A program made the position numbers and the translations under genes. The notes below the pieces were generated by a model. It saw only the letters and a program-made list of their open reading frames with translations, was not told the origin of the DNA and made no database searches. DNA of 64,000 bases from Saprospirales bacterium (lineage in GTDB: Bacteria; Bacteroidota; Bacteroidia; Chitinophagales; Saprospiraceae), in contig JADJYG010000012.1 of the NCBI GenBank assembly GCA_016719895.1, forward strand, positions 162,219-226,218, given 5' to 3'. Below, one piece after another: positions 37,058 to 45,129 of this stretch. Position 1 is the stretch's first letter. Every line of letters begins with the position of its first letter.

Positions 37058-38098
37058 ATGCACCTTCGTCTCCTGCCACTGCTGTTGTTGTGCTTATTTG
37101 CCCGTTGCCAAACCAAAACCGGGATGCCCAATGCCAATCAAACCAGGCCGGCTTATGCCCTGGCCATCCACGGCGGTGCGGGAACAATTCGCAAGGCCGA
37201 AATGACGCCGGAAGAAGACGCCGCTTACCGCGCAGCGCTCGATACTGCGCTCACCATTGGCGAGTCCATTCTCCGGGGCGGCGGCAGCGCCCTTGACGCT
37301 GTTACAGCCACCATCGTCTGGCTGGAGGATTGCCCCTTGTTCAATGCCGGCCGCGGCGCCGTTTTTACGCACGACGGCCGCAACGAACTCGACGCCAGTA
37401 TTATGGACGGCAGCACACAGGCCGCCGGCGCCGTGGGCGGCGTGACAAGCGTCAAAAACCCCATCCGGTTGGCTCGGGCCGTCATGGAAAAATCGCCCCA
37501 TGTACTGCTCACCGGCCGGGGCGCCGAACAGTTTGCCCTGGAAAACGGACTCGACACCGTGCCGCCCGAGTGGTTTTTTACCCAAAAAAGATGGGATGCT
37601 TTACAGCAAATTTTGGCAGGGGAAAAGAAAAACGCTCCGCAAGGAAGATTTGTCCCTCCAAATAGCGGAAATCCGGACACCAAATTCGGCACAGTCGGTT
37701 GCGTGGCGCTCGACCGGGAAGGTCACCTGGCTGCCGCCACCTCCACCGGCGGCATGACCAATAAACGCTGGAACCGCCTGGGCGACACCCCCGTCATCGG
37801 CGCAGGCACCTATGCCTCCGACGATGCCTGCGCGGTATCCTGCACCGGCCACGGCGAATACTTTATCCGGTATGCCGTCGCGCACGACGTGTGGGCGCGT
37901 ATGGCTTACGGCGGTCTTTCCCTGCGGGAAGCGGCCGATCAGGTCGTGATGAAAAAACTGGTGGAGAAAGGCGGGGAAGGCGGATTGATCGCCGTGGATA
38001 AAGATGGAAACATCGCTTTGCCGTTCAACTCCGAGGGTATGTACAGGGGGTATGCCCGGCCCGGCGAACGGAAAATTATGATTTATAAAGCAGAGTAG
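37058..38098 (+). CDS. Isoaspartyl peptidase / plant-type L-asparaginase (Ntn hydrolase) lipoprotein
   Basis: 346 residues from ATG 37058. A lipoprotein signal peptide ends LFARC (Cys17). The Ntn-hydrolase fold shows ALAIHGGAGTI at the start of the alpha chain, NAGRGAVFT, and the self-cleavage and catalytic Thr212 in FGTVGCVAL, followed by ATSTGGMTNKRWNR and GTGTY-type strands (GAGTYAS). These enzymes cleave themselves before the threonine and hydrolyse isoaspartyl dipeptides or asparagine. Lipidation would put it in the envelope. The stop is 5 bp before an 80-bp perfect palindrome. Confidence 0.92.
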   Translation: MHLRLLPLLLLCLFARCQTKTGMPNANQTRPAYALAIHGGAGTIRKAEMTPEEDAAYRAALDTALTIGESILRGGGSALDAVTATIVWLEDCPLFNAGRGAVFTHDGRNELDASIMDGSTQAAGAVGGVTSVKNPIRLARAVMEKSPHVLLTGRGAEQFALENGLDTVPPEWFFTQKRWDALQQILAGEKKNAPQGRFVPPNSGNPDTKFGTVGCVALDREGHLAAATSTGGMTNKRWNRLGDTPVIGAGTYASDDACAVSCTGHGEYFIRYAVAHDVWARMAYGGLSLREAADQVVMKKLVEKGGEGGLIAVDKDGNIALPFNSEGMYRGYARPGERKIMIYKAE

Positions 38099-38103
38099 CC
38101 TAA

Positions 38104-38183
38104 AACCTGTCAGGTGCAAATTGAGCCCGGACTGCCGGCGCCCGGGCGCCGGCAGTCCGGGCTCAATTTGCACCTGACAGGTT
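38104..38183. repeat. 80-bp perfect palindrome between convergent genes
   Basis: Forty bases (38104-38143) are followed directly by their exact reverse complement (38144-38183), with no spacer; the centre is CCC/GGG. The pairing can continue three more bases outward past a two-base bulge on the left. In RNA it would form a very stable hairpin for both flanking genes. No T-tract follows. It has no core like elements A-C. Confidence 0.9.
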
Positions 38184-38236
38184 AGGGAAAGGGTGAGAAA
38201 AAAGCCGCCCGACGGGAAAATCTCCAACACGCTCTC

Positions 38237-40165
38237 TTAACCTGGCCCCGGATCGGTAACCCTGAACCAGATTTCCTTGACATCCTGCACCTGGCAGAGC
38301 GGTTCATCACCCCGGAAGATGCAGGTAAGTAGGAGCTTTATGCCATGGATACCCCCCAAACGCAATTGATCCCGGTGAAAGTCGATATACCAGCCAAATC
38401 CCTGGGAATTCCAGGTGTCCCTCGGTTGAGAAGGTGCTGCATTTGTATCTGGCGTAGCCTGAATGGAAAACTGTTGACCGGAAATTGGTCCGGGCAATTT
38501 ATAGTCGTTCCAATACCTGCCGTGAAAGCCACAGTGCAAATCGTCGTTTCTATTGCTTGCGGTTGCGGGCAAAAGGTTTGGTTGGAGCGATACCCAGCGC
38601 TGGTCCTTACTCCAGAAGAAAAGGTCAACTTTGTACGTAACCAGTTCGTCGAGCGTAGTATTGTGTACCCAAAATGGCAACAACAAGCGCAAACGGCAAT
38701 ATTTACACCCACCTGCACTGTTACCGCAATGCCAACAATGGCCAAATTCCTGAGTGGGTCGCGGAATCGAATGGCCAAGGTCCGAATCAAATGGTGTTTC
38801 CGGAAAGCCGAAACATGTCAGCGGTTCCCCTCCCCGTACCCACAAATAACCAGGGTCGGTTCTAGTATGCGGCGTCCAGTGAAAAACTGTTGAATCCACA
38901 TTTGTATAGGTATCCCAAAAACGGATGCGCTTCATTCTATTGAAATCACTGGACCCTTCAAGGCCAATACACCCAAGCCGCCTGTTTTCAGGTTTTAATG
39001 CGCAAGCCGCGGGCGGAAAATAGATATTATGGGCTCTCCCATCAGTTATCCACGGCGCTTGATCCCAGCTGCAAAAACTGCTAAACGCCCAGGAATCGGG
39101 ATTCATGGCATGTTCCCAAAAGCCATTTTCCTCTACGCCTACAATGACCCATGCGTGCATTGCATGATTCATTTGCACCGGCCGGGGGTTTACCGTAAGA
39201 TATGTCGGCGGCGATTGTCCGCCCACTTCTCTTACCAGGATGCATTTGATCAGCTCAGCCCGGGTCGCCAGTGATCCGGCGCCCGATGCGAGTGGAAATC
39301 GCACGGATTCCATGGTCAACACGTCCGGTGTTGGATTACTCGCGATGGCCTGCCAATCTACCACCCGGGTCACCGGGGGCGGATCTCCAGGTTCTTCCGT
39401 TCCCATAGACCAGGTAGAAAAGAAATCACCGGTTTCATTCGGCGGAGGGTTGCGTTCGATGGGCGTGCCCATCGCCCAGGCGCGACGCGGGTGCAAGGGC
39501 GTCAACTGGTAAGCGCTGCAAAGGCTGGCCCAGGATGCCGGGTAACAAGCCGGATAGAAGCGCTGGGGCCTTAAATCATGCGGATGACAGGCATTGCCCG
39601 CGCTGTCCCGCCGCCTTGAAAAGCCTAAGTCGTTTTGTTCCATGTACAATTGATGAATTTTGAACTGATGCTGCACCGGGTGGAATACGCTCTTGATTTG
39701 TGTCGGATACACCAAAACGCCGCCGCCGATACTTACCCGATGGTGATCCTGAAAAGGTTCGCATCGCGCAATTACCCAGACTTCTTTTTGTTTGCCAGAT
39801 GTATGTTCGTGCATCCTTCCTCCAATAAGACTGGGCTCGCCGGCATGGTTGATCTCAATAAACGGAACGGTTTTTTCATCCTTGCGTTTCGCTTCAATAT
39901 GTTTTAAATCCGATCCTGCCAGGCGCACCCATATTTCCATTGGTTTGTTGGACAACTCCGTACTGCTGATTAGAAATGAGCGCGAGGCGTATGCAAGTTT
40001 TCTCTGCTCCATTTCCAAAATTTCAACCGCTGTATCCCGAAGAAACACCCCGGGCTCAATTACCAAAATCAGACCGCCTGGGTGTACAATTTTTGTACTT
40101 TTCAGCACATCCACAACTTGGTGGATTTCGTTTTCCCGTGCAAATACGTTATCCTCTTTTTTCAT
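38237..40165 (-). CDS. Uncharacterised 642-residue protein with papain-like and zinc-ribbon-like motifs
   Basis: No family is recognised with certainty. There is no signal peptide or membrane segment, so it is predicted cytoplasmic. Residues 1-180 are a mixed alpha/beta region without clear relatives. Around residues 200-360 the pattern suggests a papain-like cysteine-peptidase fold: Cys207 in YPACYPASWAS, His337 in HAMHAWVIVGVEENG and Asn355/Asp357 in MNPDSW, in the correct order for Cys-His-Asn/Asp. A later C-x2-C-x6-C-x2-C motif (Cys477, 480, 487, 490) looks like a zinc ribbon. The composition is rich in Trp, Pro and His, unlike neighbouring genes. It is flanked by the perfect palindrome and an AT-richer stretch before rarA, as expected for an accessory gene. 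Protease activity is inference. Confidence 0.6.
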   Translation of the reverse strand: MKKEDNVFARENEIHQVVDVLKSTKIVHPGGLILVIEPGVFLRDTAVEILEMEQRKLAYASRSFLISSTELSNKPMEIWVRLAGSDLKHIEAKRKDEKTVPFIEINHAGEPSLIGGRMHEHTSGKQKEVWVIARCEPFQDHHRVSIGGGVLVYPTQIKSVFHPVQHQFKIHQLYMEQNDLGFSRRRDSAGNACHPHDLRPQRFYPACYPASWASLCSAYQLTPLHPRRAWAMGTPIERNPPPNETGDFFSTWSMGTEEPGDPPPVTRVVDWQAIASNPTPDVLTMESVRFPLASGAGSLATRAELIKCILVREVGGQSPPTYLTVNPRPVQMNHAMHAWVIVGVEENGFWEHAMNPDSWAFSSFCSWDQAPWITDGRAHNIYFPPAACALKPENRRLGCIGLEGSSDFNRMKRIRFWDTYTNVDSTVFHWTPHTRTDPGYLWVRGGEPLTCFGFPETPFDSDLGHSIPRPTQEFGHCWHCGNSAGGCKYCRLRLLLPFWVHNTTLDELVTYKVDLFFWSKDQRWVSLQPNLLPATASNRNDDLHCGFHGRYWNDYKLPGPISGQQFSIQATPDTNAAPSQPRDTWNSQGFGWYIDFHRDQLRLGGIHGIKLLLTCIFRGDEPLCQVQDVKEIWFRVTDPGPG

Positions 40166-40331
40166 GATTTCTTATTTATAAACCCTTGTTTACGTCCTCC
40201 TTATCTTTTCTGCTTTAGTCCGTTACACAACAAACCTGCATTAGTTTTTTTACGAAATCAATGATATTACTCAAAAGGATTGCTGACTTTTGGAGCGCCT
40301 ATCAACTGCATTACAACATCGGATACAAACC

Positions 40332-41609
40332 GTGACAACACCACTCGCCGAACGCATGCGCCCGCAAGACCTCGAAGCCTTTGTCGGCCAGGAGCACCTG
40401 GTCGGCGACGGCGCCGTGTTGCGCCAGGCCATCGAAGCCGGGAAAATTCCTTCGTTTATCCTGTGGGGGCCGCCGGGGGTAGGCAAGACCACCCTGGCGC
40501 AACTGATTGCCAAACTCCTTAAAAAGCCGTTTTACCAACTTTCCGCTATAAACTCAGGCGTCAAAGACATCCGCGACGCTATCGAAAATGCCGAAAAAAC
40601 CACGCTCTTTCAGGCGAAAGGGGCCATTCTGTTTATCGATGAAATCCACCGTTTTTCCAAAAGCCAGCAGGATGCGCTGCTGGGGGCGGTGGAAAAAGGC
40701 GTGGTGACGCTGATCGGCGCCACCACGGAAAACCCATCGTTTGAGGTCATACCGGCCTTGCTGTCGCGTTGCCAGGTATATGTGTTACAGCACCTGTCGA
40801 AAAACGAACTCGAAGGCCTGCTCCGGCGCGCATTGGAGCAGGACGAGGCGCTGAAATCCGCCGCCATTGAACTGGTTGAAACCGACGCCCTGCTGCTCTA
40901 TTCCGGCGGCGACGCCCGCCGCCTGCTCAATGCCCTGGAACTGGTGGCCAACTACCGACAACCTGGCGAAACCCTGCGGATCACCAACGAACTGGTGCAA
41001 ACGCGCATCCAGCAAAACATCGCTTTGTACGACAAGGGCGGCGAACAACACTTCGATATTATTTCGGCATTCATTAAAAGCGTGCGCGGCAGCGATCCCA
41101 ATGCGGCCGTTTACTGGCTGGCGCGCATGCTCGACGGCGGCGAAGACATCGAATTCATCGCCCGCCGCCTCGTCATCCTGGCCGCCGAAGATATCGGGCT
41201 GGCCAATCCGAACGCCCTCTTGCTCGCCACCACCACGATGGATGCCATCCGGATGATCGGCATGCCGGAAGCGCGTATCATCTTGTCGGAATGCGCCATT
41301 TACCTGGCTACCTCTCCCAAAAGCAACTCCGCGTACCTGGCCATCGAAAAGGCCCTGGAAACCGTCCGCTCCGGTGGCGCACAGCCGGTCCCCCTACCCT
41401 TGCGCAATGCGCCTACCAAACTGATGAAGGAACTGGACTATGGCGCCGGGTACCTGTACGCCCACGACTTTCCCGGGCATTTCGTGCGGCAGGATTTCCT
41501 GCCGGAAGTACTGAAAGGAAAAATCCTGTACGAACCTGCGGCAAATCCGGCTGAAGAACGCGTCAAACAAAAATTACGAGAAGATTGGAACGGGTGGTAT
41601 CCGTATTGA
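40332..41609 (+). CDS. rarA: Replication-associated recombination protein A (RarA/MgsA AAA+ ATPase)
   Basis: 425 residues from GTG 40332, which gives the usual family start (T-T-P-L-A-E-R-M-R-P); a TTG at 40290 would add 14 residues. It shows Walker A GPPGVGKT (about 46-53), Walker B ILFIDEIHRFSKSQQD, sensor-1 GATTENPSFE and the conserved C-terminal SNSAYLAI and YLYAHDFPGHF segments. RarA acts at stalled replication forks as a tetrameric ATPase, often with SSB. The preceding 166 bp is AT-rich and separates it from the divergent unknown protein. Confidence 0.94.
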   Translation: MTTPLAERMRPQDLEAFVGQEHLVGDGAVLRQAIEAGKIPSFILWGPPGVGKTTLAQLIAKLLKKPFYQLSAINSGVKDIRDAIENAEKTTLFQAKGAILFIDEIHRFSKSQQDALLGAVEKGVVTLIGATTENPSFEVIPALLSRCQVYVLQHLSKNELEGLLRRALEQDEALKSAAIELVETDALLLYSGGDARRLLNALELVANYRQPGETLRITNELVQTRIQQNIALYDKGGEQHFDIISAFIKSVRGSDPNAAVYWLARMLDGGEDIEFIARRLVILAAEDIGLANPNALLLATTTMDAIRMIGMPEARIILSECAIYLATSPKSNSAYLAIEKALETVRSGGAQPVPLPLRNAPTKLMKELDYGAGYLYAHDFPGHFVRQDFLPEVLKGKILYEPAANPAEERVKQKLREDWNGWYPY

Positions 41610-41714
41610 CCGTATTTAGTTAAACCATGCTGCGCCAAAATGTTAAAATGCCGGGGAAGGTTAAAACCGTGCTAAAGACTGGCGGTCCATTTGCGAAATA
41701 GCGCAGTTCGCAGG

Positions 41715-41722
41715 TAGGTTTG
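41715..41722 (+). promoter_or_regulatory. -7 box upstream of small lipoprotein
   Basis: TAGGTTTG, matching TAnnTTTG, 16 bp before the ATG at 41739. Confidence 0.45.
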
Positions 41723-41738
41723 TTAAAAAAATGCAATT

Positions 41739-42173
41739 ATGAAAACAAAAAACTTTCTGCTGCTCGTCGGCGCCTTTTTGTTCCTGGCCGGCTGCGACAA
41801 CGATCCCTATCCCCTCGAATTGGAACGTTTCAACACCGCCTGGATCGATGTGGACAATTCCGGCACCCGGACGCCGAATGATGAGATCGATTTCGATGCC
41901 CAGGTAAACACAACCGATCCTGATCCCGACGATCAGTTTATAACGGAGTGGGAATTCTCGTATCGCGTAAATGGCGTCTTTGCCGGCGTATTGCAGTCTG
42001 ACAACGGCCTGCGGACCAATGGCCTTGGATTTGGCGCAACGGTAAACATTAAAAACTTGCCGCTGCCTTTCTCCGGCGGACTGATTCCCGGCGATGAATT
42101 TGAATTCCGGTTTTGGGCAGTCGACAACCATGGTACACAAGTGGAACGGTTTTATGTTTTCCGCTTGGAATAG
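41739..42173 (+). CDS. Small lipoprotein, unknown, beta-rich
   Basis: 144 residues. A lipoprotein signal peptide ends FLAGC (Cys19). The mature part is acidic, with repeated Asp/Asn/Thr (VDNSGTRTPNDEIDFD, TTDPDPDD) that could bind calcium, and alternating hydrophobic residues suggesting a single immunoglobulin-like beta sandwich. No family is recognised. It converges with the Sua5/YrdC gene, 9 bp apart. Confidence 0.6.
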   Translation: MKTKNFLLLVGAFLFLAGCDNDPYPLELERFNTAWIDVDNSGTRTPNDEIDFDAQVNTTDPDPDDQFITEWEFSYRVNGVFAGVLQSDNGLRTNGLGFGATVNIKNLPLPFSGGLIPGDEFEFRFWAVDNHGTQVERFYVFRLE

Positions 42174-42182
42174 CCTCCTTTT

Positions 42183-42764
42183 TTACTCCCGGATGAACTC
42201 CAGTTCCTTGTGCCGGTCCAGATATGCAATCGCCGACGGTTCATGGGGTTCCTTGTCATCCTGCCGGTACTTCACGACATAGTCGACCCCTCCCAGAATT
42301 TCGCTGCTGATGGCGCCGAAGGTGGGCGGGTAAGGCTCGCCGTGCTTCGCTGCAGCGGTACTGACGAGCGGCCTGCCCAAAGCGCCGATCAGCGCGCAAC
42401 AAAATTCATCCCGGGTCAACCGGATGGCAACAGAGCCATTTGAATTTTTAACGGACGCCGGGAGGCCATGAACATGTTCGTAAATCACCGACAAGGGGCG
42501 CTGGTGGTATGCCAGCAAGGTTTCGATACGCGGATGAATCCTGGAAACATACCGTTTGAGCATTTCGAGGCTGTCTACCAGGAGGATATATCCCTTCTCC
42601 GGCGCATGGCCCTTCAGGGCGGAAAGGCGTGTAACCGCCGTTTCATTGGTTGCATCGCACCCAATACCCCATATCGTATCCGTAGGATAACAAATCACCC
42701 CACCCTCCCCGAGCAGGCGAACAATGTCTGAAATGTCGTCGCGTAGCAGGAACATACCCAACAA
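42183..42764 (-). CDS. Sua5/YciO/YrdC family L-threonylcarbamoyladenylate synthase
   Basis: 193 residues, the size of the YrdC/TsaC-type catalytic domain without the C-terminal Sua5 domain. CYPTDTIWGIGCDA and the paired-base SALKGHAPEKGYILLV match the family's signature around the ATP and threonine pocket, although the usual K-R-P-x-x-K-P reads K-G-H-A-P-E-K-G. SVAIRLTRDEF and PLVSTAAAKHGE correspond to the later conserved segments. The enzyme makes threonylcarbamoyl-AMP for tRNA t6A37. The start is ATG 42764 or, three codons in, ATG 42755. Confidence 0.88.
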   Translation of the reverse strand: MLGMFLLRDDISDIVRLLGEGGVICYPTDTIWGIGCDATNETAVTRLSALKGHAPEKGYILLVDSLEMLKRYVSRIHPRIETLLAYHQRPLSVIYEHVHGLPASVKNSNGSVAIRLTRDEFCCALIGALGRPLVSTAAAKHGEPYPPTFGAISSEILGGVDYVVKYRQDDKEPHEPSAIAYLDRHKELEFIRE

Positions 42765-42790
42765 TTGATGGTTAATATCGTTCTTTCGTG

Positions 42791-42798
42791 TACATTTG
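42791..42798 (+). promoter_or_regulatory. -7 box upstream of PKD protein 42848
   Basis: TACATTTG, matching TAnnTTTG, 49 bp before the ATG. Confidence 0.5.
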
Positions 42799-42847
42799 AA
42801 AACCCAAAAGTCCGACTTTTAACCCAAACATTTCTGAATAGACTTAA

Positions 42848-45115
42848 ATGCGCGCCAATTTCTATCGTTTTTTGACGGCCAGTTTCCTGTTTTTGTTTCT
42901 CCTGCAGGGGGAAGGGCTCTTTGCCCGCCACATCATTGGCGGAGAAATCACGTATAAATACCTGGGCACAACGCCCGAAGGGAATAACCGGTATCAGTTT
43001 ATCATGAAAATTTACCGGGATTGCCTGGGCGGCGGCGCAGGCTTCGATGATCCCGCCGAGATGGCTATTTACAAAGGCACCTATTCCGATAACGTTTTAT
43101 ACGAGTCTTTCCGAATTTTCGATCCGGCCATCACCCGGTTACAGCCGGTACCGCCGCCTTGTGTCAGCTCTTTACCCAATGTTTGCGTGGAAGAAGGAAT
43201 CTATATTTTCGAACGCGCCCTGCCCATATTGATCAATGAAAGCTATTTCGTGGTATACCAACGCTGCTGCCGGAATCAGACCATTCGCAATATTGTAACT
43301 CCGGGCGACATCGGCGCTACGTACATGGTGGAATTAACGGCGGAAGCGATGCAGTTGAAAAACAGCAGCCCCACCTTCGACAATTTTCCCCCCATCATCA
43401 TCTGCAACAATATCCCTTTGGAATTTGACCATTCGGCAACGGATGCTGACGGCGACCTGATCTACTACAGTTTTTGCAGCCCGCTTCGGGGTGGAGGCCC
43501 GCTGCTGAACCAACCGGCGCTGTTCACGTGCAATGGCGCCGTACCCACCCCGCCCTGCGGCCCTCCCTTCGACGAAGTGCCTTTCGTGGTGCCAAACTAC
43601 AGCCCCGGCAATCCCATGGGCGGCGCGCCGCAAATTTCGATCGACAATACCACGGGAATGATCACCGGGACACCCACTACGGTCGGGCAGTTTGTCGTCG
43701 GCGTATGTATTCAGGAATTTCGCGGCGCCACGCTATTATCTACCGTTCGGCGCGACTTTCAGTTCAACGTAGCCGGTTGCACACCCACAGTATTGGCCAG
43801 CATCGAAAGCGACAGCATTTCAGGCCCTCAACGATTCATCGTGAAATCCTGCGGCCAAAACACCGTAACTTTTCAAAATCTGAGCGCCCAGAAAGCCAGC
43901 ATTTTTGCCTTCGAATGGCGGTTCAACCTCAAAACCTCCACCTTTATAGATACGAAAAACTGGAATGCCAGCGTCACTTTTCCGGATACCGGCTTCTATT
44001 CGGGCGCCCTGTATCTGAACGCCGGTTCGCCTTGCTCGGACACGGCTTACATTGCTGTCAATATCTTTCCGGAAATAAACGCAGACTTTAATTTTGCCTA
44101 TGACACCTGCGTGGCCGGGCCCGTACAGTTTACAGATTTGTCTTCCGGAGAGGGCGGCGTAAACCGATGGAGTTGGAATTTTGGCGTGCCGAACGGCACG
44201 TCAAAAGTGCAAAACCCCAGTTATTTGTATTCAATACCCGGCGATCACCCGGTAAGTTTGCGGGTATACGACAAAAATAAGTGCACCGATACCAAAACGA
44301 AAGTGGTGAATTGGTTTCCGGTTCCTCCGTTGATCATTCTTCAACCCAGCCGTTATATCGGCTGTACCCCGGCAGAAATTTTCTTTAACAACCTGTCCAC
44401 GCCAATCGACAGCACTTATGCCATCGAATGGACGTTCGGCGATGGCAAAACCAGCAGTGGGATCATCAGTCCGACGCATATTTATGAAGAACCCGGACTA
44501 TACGACGTTTCAGTGGCCATCACCTCGCCATTAGGCTGCTTCACAGCAGATACGTTTCTGAACCTGATCCGGGTGGAACCGTCGCCGGTTGCGGATTTCA
44601 GCTTTTCCCCCGACTCGCTCCTGAGCCGGTTCAACAACACCGTTCAGTTTACGGACTTGTCCACCGGCGCAAACCGGTGGAATTGGCAGTTCGACAAATA
44701 TGCCAACACCACAGAACGCAACCCGTCGTTCACATTCCCGGACACGGGCCTGATGAAGATAACGCTCATCGCGACGCACCCGAAAGGATGCAAAGATTCT
44801 CTATCCAGGTATTTGGATATTTCGCCGGTCATCCGGTGGTATATGCCGAATGCTTTCACGCCCAATGGCGACGGTCAAAACGATGGTTTTTTTGGAAAGG
44901 GTTACCTGGAAGGCGTCAGCAATTATCAAATGACCATCTGGAACCGTTGGGGCGAAATGGTGTTCGATTCTGCCAATCCGTATGAAGAATGGAATGGCCG
45001 GCAAATGAACACGGGTGGCGTCTCGCCGGAAGGCGTTTATGTATATGTTGTGACGTTTACCGGACCACGGGGGCAAAAGGAGGAGTTCAAAGGATACGCG
45101 ACATTATTGCGCTAA
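42848..45115 (+). CDS. PKD-repeat surface protein with T9SS type B (gliding motility-associated) C-terminal domain
   Basis: 755 residues. A signal peptide ends near GLFARH; the mature protein opens HIIGGEITYKYLG, shared with the convergent paralogue at 45130-47265. After a conserved N-terminal beta domain with VVYQRCCRNQTIRN come at least three PKD modules (RWSWNFGVPNGTS, IEWTFGDGKTSSG, RWNWQFDKYAN). The tail is a CHU_C / type B sorting domain: PNAFTPNGDGQNDGFF, IWNRWGEMVFDS, and EEFKGYATLLR. Type B substrates are exported by T9SS and usually released or bound to the surface by a separate route. Likely an adhesin or matrix protein; ligand unknown. Confidence 0.9.
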   Translation: MRANFYRFLTASFLFLFLLQGEGLFARHIIGGEITYKYLGTTPEGNNRYQFIMKIYRDCLGGGAGFDDPAEMAIYKGTYSDNVLYESFRIFDPAITRLQPVPPPCVSSLPNVCVEEGIYIFERALPILINESYFVVYQRCCRNQTIRNIVTPGDIGATYMVELTAEAMQLKNSSPTFDNFPPIIICNNIPLEFDHSATDADGDLIYYSFCSPLRGGGPLLNQPALFTCNGAVPTPPCGPPFDEVPFVVPNYSPGNPMGGAPQISIDNTTGMITGTPTTVGQFVVGVCIQEFRGATLLSTVRRDFQFNVAGCTPTVLASIESDSISGPQRFIVKSCGQNTVTFQNLSAQKASIFAFEWRFNLKTSTFIDTKNWNASVTFPDTGFYSGALYLNAGSPCSDTAYIAVNIFPEINADFNFAYDTCVAGPVQFTDLSSGEGGVNRWSWNFGVPNGTSKVQNPSYLYSIPGDHPVSLRVYDKNKCTDTKTKVVNWFPVPPLIILQPSRYIGCTPAEIFFNNLSTPIDSTYAIEWTFGDGKTSSGIISPTHIYEEPGLYDVSVAITSPLGCFTADTFLNLIRVEPSPVADFSFSPDSLLSRFNNTVQFTDLSTGANRWNWQFDKYANTTERNPSFTFPDTGLMKITLIATHPKGCKDSLSRYLDISPVIRWYMPNAFTPNGDGQNDGFFGKGYLEGVSNYQMTIWNRWGEMVFDSANPYEEWNGRQMNTGGVSPEGVYVYVVTFTGPRGQKEEFKGYATLLR

Positions 45116-45129
45116 TAAGCAGCCGCATA

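Noticed and set aside
40290..40331. TTG start for rarA
   Set aside because: The family begins close to the P-L-A-E-R-M-R-P segment; GTG 40332 fits better, and the 14 extra residues have no match to the usual N-terminus.
38237..41609. Defence island involving the papain-like protein and rarA
   Set aside because: RarA is a housekeeping protein and no other defence gene, toxin, nuclease or reverse transcriptase is adjacent.
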